7,722 nt of DNA from Flavobacterium sp. (GTDB lineage Bacteria > Bacteroidota > Bacteroidia > Flavobacteriales > Flavobacteriaceae): assembly GCA_004296145.1 (NCBI GenBank), contig SEBM01000175.1, positions 1 through 7,722 of the forward strand, read 5' to 3'. The position numbers and the translations under genes were made by a program. The notes under the pieces were generated by a model. That model was not told the origin of the DNA and did no database searches. It was given only the letters and a program-made list of their open reading frames with translations. Shown here piece by piece: positions 1 through 4,019 of the stretch. Positions within the stretch are counted from its first letter, which is position 1, and each line of letters starts with the position of its first letter.

Positions 1-18
1 GGCTAAAGTGGAGAAAAA

Positions 19-1053
19 TTATCTTCTTCCTCCGCCACCGCCACCGCCGTAAGATCTTCCGCCTCCGCCACCGCCGCCACCGGATGATCTCATGCTTCCT
101 CCACCGCTGTTTGATGATGATCTTGATGGACTAGGAGAGTAACTTCTAGTTGAATTGTTGCTTCCGCTGTTGTTATAGTTATAACTTCTGTTTGTGGTAG
201 TAGTGCTGCTATTACCAGATCTTCTGCTGGAATCATAACCACTATTGTACTGTCCTTGTGTAGTACTTCTTCTGCTGGTAAAGCCAGGGCTTGTTGATCT
301 GCTATTTACAGAAGAACTTCTTCTAAAGTCGGTATATTCACTTCTTCTGTTTGTGTTGTAGCTATTTCTGTTTGTATAACTCCTATTAGTGTAATTTCTG
401 TTTGAGAAGTTATTTCTACTGGTGTAGTTTCTGTTAGAAGCATAGCTTCTGTTTGAATAGTAATTTCTTCCTCCGTAATAAGCGGCAGAACCTCTTCTTC
501 CGTAGCTATAAGAGTAATTATTGTATCCGTAGCCGTAACCGTAGTAGCCACCGCCCCAGTATCCAGGATAGCCCCATCCATAACCGCCTCCCCAGTATCC
601 CGGGTAGCCCCATGCGTATCCCGGGTATCCCCAGTATCCGCCATAACCATAACCCCATCCGTAATATGGATATCCAAATCCAATTCCGAATGACCATGTT
701 GGGTCAGAGTAAACATTCACAGAAACATCAGAATTACTGCTTCCCCATGCAGGATAGGCAGTTGCTACAGTTTGTGTACTGTCGTTTTCAGCATAATTAC
801 CGTAATTGTCTACATCTGTAAAGATTTCAGTTGGCTGATCGTCATCCTGTAGCGATTTGAAGTAATCCTTGTATTGATTGTTAGTGTTAGATGTATTTGT
901 TTGTGCGTATGTGTTTGGTCTGTTACCATAAACTCCGTCATTATCATAATATGATGTATTTTGGTACGAACCACACGATGCTGCTAAAAAACTCAATAAT
1001 CCAATAAGGTAAAAATGACTTGAGTTTCGGCGAAGAGAAATAGAAGTTTTCAT
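19..1053 (-). CDS. Low-complexity Gly/Tyr/Asn/Ser/Arg-rich lipoprotein, function unknown
   Basis: A 344-residue predicted lipoprotein. The N-terminus has a basic segment (K2, R8, R9), a hydrophobic core at about 14-25 and a lipobox-like AASC with the lipidated cysteine at C27, so it should be exported and anchored in a membrane. No acidic surface-export signal directly follows the Cys (it reads GSYQ), so periplasmic facing is possible but unproven. Residues 28-120 are a more ordinary Asn/Asp/Tyr/Thr-rich region with an acidic patch at 70-72. Residues 122-184 are almost only Gly, Tyr, Trp and Pro, with two copies of a 12-residue repeat. Residues 196-240 are Asn/Arg/Ser/Tyr-rich repeats, 241-316 are Ser/Arg/Thr-rich, and the C-terminus has Gly runs at 325-332 and 336-342 ending in RR. 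No enzymatic motif is recognised. It is divergent from proS. The composition suggests a flexible, adhesive or structural role, which is inference only. The reading frame and signal peptide are solid; the function is unknown. Confidence 0.82.
   Translation of the reverse strand: MKTSISLRRNSSHFYLIGLLSFLAASCGSYQNTSYYDNDGVYGNRPNTYAQTNTSNTNNQYKDYFKSLQDDDQPTEIFTDVDNYGNYAENDSTQTVATAYPAWGSSNSDVSVNVYSDPTWSFGIGFGYPYYGWGYGYGGYWGYPGYAWGYPGYWGGGYGWGYPGYWGGGYYGYGYGYNNYSYSYGRRGSAAYYGGRNYYSNRSYASNRNYTSRNNFSNRNYTNRSYTNRNSYNTNRRSEYTDFRRSSSVNSRSTSPGFTSRRSTTQGQYNSGYDSSRRSGNSSTTTTNRSYNYNNSGSNNSTRSYSPSPSRSSSNSGGGSMRSSGGGGGGGGRSYGGGGGGGRR
28..81 (-). repeat. GGN triplet runs encoding two poly-Gly tracts
   Basis: Positions 58-81 encode eight glycines (residues 325-332) and 28-48 encode seven (336-342), separated by RSY. 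On the plus strand this appears as runs of CCN triplets with mixed third bases. Such tracts can expand or contract in frame. Confidence 0.7.
343..468 (-). repeat. Degenerate Asn-Arg-Ser/Asn-Tyr short repeats
   Basis: Residues 196-237 of the lipoprotein repeat the theme (S/T)NR(S/N)Y with variation, for example SNRSY, SNRNY, TNRSY and TNRNS. At DNA level this appears as recurring TTTCTGTTTG-like words on the plus strand. The units are short and diverged, consistent with old repeat expansion. Confidence 0.6.
541..633 (-). repeat. Tandem 36-bp repeats encoding WGYPGYWGGGY units
   Basis: Two adjacent 36-bp units (577-612 and 541-576) encode residues 148-159 and 160-171 of the lipoprotein, each reading WGYPGYWGGGY plus G or Y. 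A partial unit, WGYPGYA, lies just before them at 613-633. The repetition holds in both DNA and protein, so the array could change length by slippage or recombination. Confidence 0.8.
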
Positions 1054-1070
1054 ATCTGTGGTGTTTTTTA

Positions 1071-1101
1071 TTGTTGCACATTACAAAAATAGTTAGTTTT
1101 G
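1071..1101 (+). promoter_or_regulatory. Candidate proS promoter (TTG / TAnnTTTG)
   Basis: TAGTTTTG at 1094-1101 matches TAnnTTTG fully. Upstream TTGs at 1071-1073 and 1074-1076 give spacers of 20 or 17 bases, both within the range seen in Flavobacterium promoters. The predicted 5' leader to the proS ATG is about 48 bases. The -7 box lies 2 bp from the -7 box of the divergent lipoprotein gene. Confidence 0.6.
1084..1091 (-). promoter_or_regulatory. Candidate -7 element for the lipoprotein gene
   Basis: Read on the minus strand, this is TATTTTTG, a full match to the Bacteroidota -7 consensus TAnnTTTG. It would start transcription about 25 bases before the lipoprotein ATG. No TTG is found at the expected -33 distance, so support rests on the -7 box and its position. 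Confidence 0.45.
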
Positions 1102-1154
1102 TCAAACTATTTAGTTAAAATTATTAAAACAAAATTTGTGCCAAACTATTCAAT

Positions 1155-2633
1155 ATGAGTAAGAACCTCACTACAAGATCAGAAGATTATTCAAAGTGGT
1201 ATAACGAGCTGGTTGTTAAAGCAGATCTGGCTGAAAATTCAGGAGTTAGAGGATGTATGGTTATTAAACCATACGGATATGCTATTTGGGAAAAAATGCA
1301 GGCTGAGCTAGACAGAATGTTTAAAGAAACAGGACATCAGAATGCTTACTTTCCTTTGTTCGTGCCCAAAAGCATGTTCGAAGCTGAGGAAAAAAATGCA
1401 GAAGGATTTGCAAAAGAATGTGCTATTGTAACACACTACAGATTAAAAAACGACCCGGATAAGCCTGGGAAACTAATGGTTGATCCAAATGCTAAGCTTG
1501 AGGAAGAACTTATTGTTCGACCAACTAGTGAGGCTATCATATGGTCTACATATAAAGGATGGGTACAATCTTACAGGGATTTACCTTTGCTTATTAATCA
1601 ATGGGCTAATGTAGTACGTTGGGAAATGCGTACGCGTTTGTTCTTAAGAACTGCTGAGTTTTTATGGCAGGAAGGGCATACTGCGCACGCTACAAAGGCA
1701 GAAGCGTTAGAAGAATCAGAAAAAATGATGAACGTTTACGCTGATTTTGTTGAGAACTTTATGGCAATTCCTGTTGTAAAAGGTATAAAAACAGAAACAG
1801 AACGTTTTGCCGGTGCCGATGAGACTTATTGTATTGAAGCATTAATGCAGGACGGAAAAGCACTTCAGGCCGGAACCTCGCATTTCTTAGGTCAGAATTT
1901 TGCAAAAGCGTTTGATGTAAAGTTTGCTAACGCCGAAGGAAAGCAAGAACATGTATGGGGGACTTCATGGGGAGTTTCGACACGTTTGATGGGAGCTTTG
2001 GTCATGACGCATTCTGATGATCAGGGATTAGTACTGCCTCCAAATTTAGCGCCTATCCAAGTTGTTATTGTGCCTATTCATAAAACAGATGAGCAATTAG
2101 AGCAAATTACGACAGCAGTTAATGATTTAGTGGCTAAATTAAGAAAGCTGAAGATTTCGGTTAAATATGATGACAGAACAACTCAAAAACCAGGATTCAA
2201 GTTTGCTGAATGGGAGTTGAAAGGAGTTCCTGTCAGAATTGCTGTTGGACCAAAGGATTTAGAAAACGGGACTTTTGAAGTAGCGAGACGAGATACGTTA
2301 TCAAAAGAGACAGTTTCTGGTGAAGGAATCGTAAATTATATAAATGACCTGTTAGAGCAGATTCAAAACGATTTATTTAATAAAGCATTAGACTATCGCA
2401 ATACGCATATTACGGAAGTAAATAGTTTTGAGGAGTTTAAAGAAATATTAGATGGAAAAGGAGGCTTTGTATCGGCTCATTGGGATGGTACAGCTGCAAC
2501 CGAAGAGAAAATAAAAGACTTAACAAAAGCAACAATTCGTTGTATTCCTCTGACTGCTGTAGAAGAGGCGGGAACCTGCGTGTTTACTGGGAATCCTTCT
2601 ACAAAAAGAGTGTTATTTGCGAAGGCATATTAA
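1155..2633 (+). CDS. proS: Prolyl-tRNA synthetase, archaeal/eukaryote-like short form
   Basis: This 492-residue class II aminoacyl-tRNA synthetase activates proline with ATP and charges tRNA-Pro in the cytoplasm. Motif 1 lies at about 30-53 (GVRGCMVIKPYGYAIW), the proline-pocket RPTSE at 122-126, motif 2 at about 155-178 (RWEMRTRLFLRTAEF) and motif 3 at about 269-288 with R277 in GVSTRLMGAL. The anticodon-binding domain spans about 300-400 and the C-terminal ProRS domain about 410-492, ending in the typical Tyr. There is no editing insertion between motifs 2 and 3, which separates it from the roughly 570-residue E. coli-type enzyme. In the C-terminal domain, which holds a four-Cys zinc site in archaeal and human relatives, only C475 appears to remain at a ligand position; C463 fits a non-ligand Cys. 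The ATG at 1155 has no Shine-Dalgarno, as is usual in this phylum. It is followed by a T-rich stretch and the tRNA-Glu promoter. Confidence 0.97.
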   Translation: MSKNLTTRSEDYSKWYNELVVKADLAENSGVRGCMVIKPYGYAIWEKMQAELDRMFKETGHQNAYFPLFVPKSMFEAEEKNAEGFAKECAIVTHYRLKNDPDKPGKLMVDPNAKLEEELIVRPTSEAIIWSTYKGWVQSYRDLPLLINQWANVVRWEMRTRLFLRTAEFLWQEGHTAHATKAEALEESEKMMNVYADFVENFMAIPVVKGIKTETERFAGADETYCIEALMQDGKALQAGTSHFLGQNFAKAFDVKFANAEGKQEHVWGTSWGVSTRLMGALVMTHSDDQGLVLPPNLAPIQVVIVPIHKTDEQLEQITTAVNDLVAKLRKLKISVKYDDRTTQKPGFKFAEWELKGVPVRIAVGPKDLENGTFEVARRDTLSKETVSGEGIVNYINDLLEQIQNDLFNKALDYRNTHITEVNSFEEFKEILDGKGGFVSAHWDGTAATEEKIKDLTKATIRCIPLTAVEEAGTCVFTGNPSTKRVLFAKAY

Positions 2634-2661
2634 AATTTTTTAATTTTTTTTGCATCAGCTA

Positions 2662-2691
2662 TTGTGCATCTTAAAAATAGATGTATCTTTG
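2662..2691 (+). promoter_or_regulatory. Promoter of the tRNA-Glu cluster
   Basis: TTG at 2662-2664, a 19-base spacer and TATCTTTG at 2684-2691 form a full match to the Bacteroidota TTG/TAnnTTTG promoter. Transcription should start near 2697, about 15 bases before the first tRNA. Three TGCATC hexamers (2651-2656, 2665-2670, 2690-2695) lie in and around it. The -7 box continues as TTTGCATCC, much like the typA promoter. Confidence 0.75.
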
Positions 2692-2711
2692 CATCCGCAT
2701 TAGAGAAACAC

Positions 2712-2783
2712 GGTCCGTTCGTCTATCGGTTAGGACGCCAGGTTTTCATCCTGGTAAGGGGGGTTCGATTCCCCCACGGACTA
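2712..2783 (+). tRNA. tRNA-Glu (UUC), copy 1
   Basis: This 72-nt tRNA folds into a full cloverleaf. The 7-bp acceptor stem has a G1-U72 wobble. The anticodon stem CCAGG/CCTGG encloses loop TTTTCAT with anticodon TTC at 2745-2747 and A37. The T stem is GGGGG/CCCCC around TTCGATT, with discriminator A73 at 2783. CCA is not encoded. The tertiary 15-48 pair would be U15 with G48, which is unusual. It decodes GAA and GAG, and Glu-tRNA also feeds tetrapyrrole synthesis in bacteria of this kind. It is first in a three-gene cluster under the promoter at 2662-2691. A run of eight T follows at 2785-2792. Confidence 0.96.
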
Positions 2784-2824
2784 CTTTTTTTTCTGCAAAT
2801 TAAGTTATTTAGCTTGATGTATTT

Positions 2825-2896
2825 GGTCCGTTCGTCTATCGGTTAGGACGCCAGGTTTTCATCCTGGTAAGGGGGGTTCGATTCCCCCACGGACTA
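2825..2896 (+). tRNA. tRNA-Glu (UUC), copy 2
   Basis: Identical over all 72 bases to the tRNA-Glu at 2712-2783, so the pair arose by recent duplication or is kept uniform by gene conversion. The anticodon TTC is at 2858-2860, and the discriminator A at 2896 is not followed by encoded CCA. The spacer to copy 1 is 41 bases and contains no convincing promoter, so co-transcription with subsequent processing is likely. Confidence 0.96.
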
Positions 2897-2900
2897 CAAT

Positions 2901-2921
2901 TTCAATTTTCTTTAAATTGAA
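2901..2921 (+). other. Small AT-rich hairpin between tRNA copies 2 and 3
   Basis: TTCAATTT (2901-2908) and AAATTGAA (2914-2921) form a perfect 8-bp stem around a 5-base loop in the 44-base spacer. It has no following T run, so it is not a terminator. It could mark a processing site in the tRNA precursor, which is inference. Confidence 0.35.
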
Positions 2922-2940
2922 GAGAACTTAGAAGGAAACT

Positions 2941-3012
2941 GGTCTGTTCGTCTAGGGGTTAGGACTCCAGGCTTTCGTCCTGGTAACAGGGGTTCGATTC
3001 CCTTACAGACTA
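2941..3012 (+). tRNA. tRNA-Glu (UUC), divergent copy 3
   Basis: A 72-nt cloverleaf with anticodon TTC at 2974-2976 that differs from copies 1 and 2 at 11 positions. The acceptor change C5 to T is matched by G68 to A, which preserves pairing. The 15-48 pair changes from U/G to the standard G15-C48. The T stem AGGGG/CCCTT is still paired, with one G-U. Position 37 is G instead of A; in E. coli A37 is among the glutamyl-tRNA synthetase identity elements. Other known Glu elements remain: U11-A24, U13-G22, A46 and no base 47. CCA is not encoded. The preserved folding argues for a working isodecoder rather than a pseudogene. Confidence 0.94.
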
Positions 3013-3037
3013 CAAAAATTAGTTGTGAATAAGTTTT

Positions 3038-3073
3038 ATAAAATAAAAATTGGTGTCTCGGTTTTTATTTTAT
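3038..3073 (+). terminator. Probable terminator hairpin after the tRNA-Glu cluster
   Basis: A 12-bp stem made only of A-T pairs (3038-3049 with 3062-3073) encloses a 12-base loop, 25 bases after the last tRNA. The 3' arm is itself T-rich. It lacks the GC core of a textbook terminator, so its strength is uncertain. A competing stem can form between GGTTTT (3060-3065) and AAAACC (3079-3084). Confidence 0.4.
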
Positions 3074-3091
3074 TAGTTAAAACCAAAGTGA

Positions 3092-3099
3092 TTGTTTTG
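3092..3099 (+). promoter_or_regulatory. Weak candidate -7 element for rpsT
   Basis: TTGTTTTG differs from TAnnTTTG at one base and continues as CA, like the TTTGCA of the tRNA and typA promoters. It would give an rpsT leader of about 65 bases. No TTG is seen at the -33 distance. No better box was found between the last tRNA and rpsT. Confidence 0.28.
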
Positions 3100-3168
3100 C
3101 AATTGTGGGAGGTTTTTCTTTTTTAGCTAGTATCTATAATAATTATTACATCTAAAAATTAAAACAAA

Positions 3169-3420
3169 ATGGCAAATCATAAGTCAGCATTAAAAAGAAT
3201 CAGAAGTAACGAAAAAAGAAGAGTTCTTAACAGATACCAACATAAAACTACTCGTAACGCTATTAAAGCATTAAGATTAGCTACTGACAAATCTGATGCG
3301 GCTTCAAAATTATCAACTGTAATCTCTATGATTGATAAATTAGCTAAAAAGAACATCATTCATGATAATAAAGCTTCTAACTTGAAGTCTAAATTAACTA
3401 AGCACGTTGCTAAATTGTAA
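3169..3420 (+). CDS. rpsT: 30S ribosomal protein S20
   Basis: An 83-residue, strongly basic, all-helical protein with the S20 signature at its start: MANHKSALKRIRSNEKRR, then the NRYQHKTTRNAIKAL helix. S20 binds 16S rRNA at the base of the 30S subunit and helps early assembly. E. coli S20 is 87 residues, so this is full length. The C-terminal half (about 40-83) is a Lys-rich helical hairpin. The ATG at 3169 follows an A-rich stretch without a Shine-Dalgarno. It stands alone, between the tRNA-Glu cluster and its own terminator at 3445. In E. coli, S20 represses its own translation; the 156-base upstream region here has room for a leader, but no such control can be shown from the sequence. Confidence 0.97.
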   Translation: MANHKSALKRIRSNEKRRVLNRYQHKTTRNAIKALRLATDKSDAASKLSTVISMIDKLAKKNIIHDNKASNLKSKLTKHVAKL

Positions 3421-3444
3421 TTAACTACAATTGAATAGATATAT

Positions 3445-3471
3445 AAAAGTCCTCTTTTGAGGACTTTTTTG
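3445..3471 (+). terminator. Intrinsic terminator of rpsT
   Basis: AAAAGTCCTC (3445-3454) pairs perfectly with GAGGACTTTT (3459-3468) around a TTTT loop, followed by more T (run 3465-3470, then GTTTT). It lies 25 bases after the rpsT stop and is a classic rho-independent terminator. Confidence 0.9.
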
Positions 3472-3502
3472 TTTTAACAAAAGACAATAAATAGGCTTCA
3501 AA

Positions 3503-3548
3503 AAAAAATCCAAAATCAAATAATTAAATATTTGATTTTGGATTTTTT
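3503..3548. terminator. Bidirectional 20-bp hairpin terminator between rpsT and the signalling operon
   Basis: A perfect 20-bp inverted repeat (3503-3522 with 3529-3548) encloses a 6-base loop. The stem core reads ATCCAAAATCAAATA and is flanked by six A on the left and six T on the right, so either strand gives a stem ending in a U run. As rpsT already has its own terminator, its main role is probably to end the minus-strand kinase-regulator transcript, 53 bases after the regulator stop. Confidence 0.82.
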
Positions 3549-3601
3549 GTATAATAACTTTTCTTGCTTTCAATTGTGATTTAATAGGCTTAAAATTATA
3601 A

Positions 3602-4015
3602 TTATTTAAAATCTATTTTCTTTTTAAGATATTCGAGCATAGCCTGAGTAATTGGCTTTGAGAGAAAGTCTATAATGATAGGATATCTCTTTGCTTTAGC
3701 CAAATCATCCGGATCTATTGTTGAGGATAAGACAATAACGTTCGCTGTGTTGAATTCTGCATAATCAGATGATATAAAATGATCCAGAAATTCCCAGCCG
3801 CCCATAACAGGCATATTTAAATCTAAAAAAATCAATTCAGGTTTTTTATTTGCTTTATTTTTATTGTTGTATTTTAAAGTATTAAAATGATGTAATGCTT
3901 CTTCGCCATTTTGTGCTGTAATAATTTCTTTTGAAAATGCAGCTTTTGAAATTACTTTTTTGCAGAGCATTAGCGTAATAGGGTCGTCGTCAATGCATAA
4001 AATTTGCTCAAGCAT
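3602..4015 (-). CDS. Single-domain (CheY-like) response regulator
   Basis: This 137-residue protein is one receiver domain with no output domain. The acidic pocket is D9-D10-D11 (CIDDDP), the phospho-acceptor is D65 in LIFLDLNMPVMGG, the switch Ser is S97 (VLSSTI) and the conserved Lys is K120 in FLSKP. All key residues are present, so it should accept phosphate. The distance from the acidic pair to D65 is about 11 residues longer than in CheY because of an Asn/Lys-rich loop at about 48-60. It starts 4 bases after the stop of the upstream kinase, which implies one mRNA and probably coupled translation; that kinase is the likely phosphodonor. Without a DNA-binding domain it would act by protein contact or as a relay to a histidine phosphotransferase or another kinase encoded elsewhere. 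Transcription ends at the hairpin at 3503-3548. The target is unknown. Confidence 0.93.
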   Translation of the reverse strand: MLEQILCIDDDPITLMLCKKVISKAAFSKEIITAQNGEEALHHFNTLKYNNKNKANKKPELIFLDLNMPVMGGWEFLDHFISSDYAEFNTANVIVLSSTIDPDDLAKAKRYPIIIDFLSKPITQAMLEYLKKKIDFK

Positions 4016-4019
4016 AAAA

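Noticed and set aside
306..716. Open frame of 136 codons on the minus strand inside the lipoprotein gene
   Set aside because: It is a shadow of the repetitive lipoprotein frame; its product is only an out-of-frame reading of the same Gly/Tyr and Asn/Arg repeats and has no start-site context.
453..821. Open frame of 122 codons on the plus strand opposite the lipoprotein gene
   Set aside because: Antisense shadow of a low-complexity gene, rich in rare-looking Arg, His and Ile runs, with no promoter or family resemblance.
2634..2651. T-rich stretch after proS as a terminator
   Set aside because: The only possible stem is a few A-T pairs overlapping the stop codon; it may slow polymerase but is not a convincing hairpin terminator.
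2664..2846. Open frame of 60 codons across the tRNA-Glu promoter and the first two tRNA genes
   Set aside because: It runs straight through tRNA-Glu copy 1 and into copy 2; the tRNA folds explain the sequence.
2712..2896. Repeated 72-base units as a CRISPR or mobile-element signature
   Set aside because: The repeats are complete tRNA-Glu cloverleaves; spacers differ in sequence and there are no cas genes, integrase or flanking target duplications.
2941..3012. Copy 3 tRNA-Glu as a pseudogene or attachment-site remnant
   Set aside because: All stems pair, including compensatory changes at 5-68, and no phage or integrase gene is nearby.
3177..3359. Minus-strand open frame opposite rpsT
   Set aside because: Antisense shadow of a Lys-rich gene, giving a Leu-rich product; rpsT is unambiguous.
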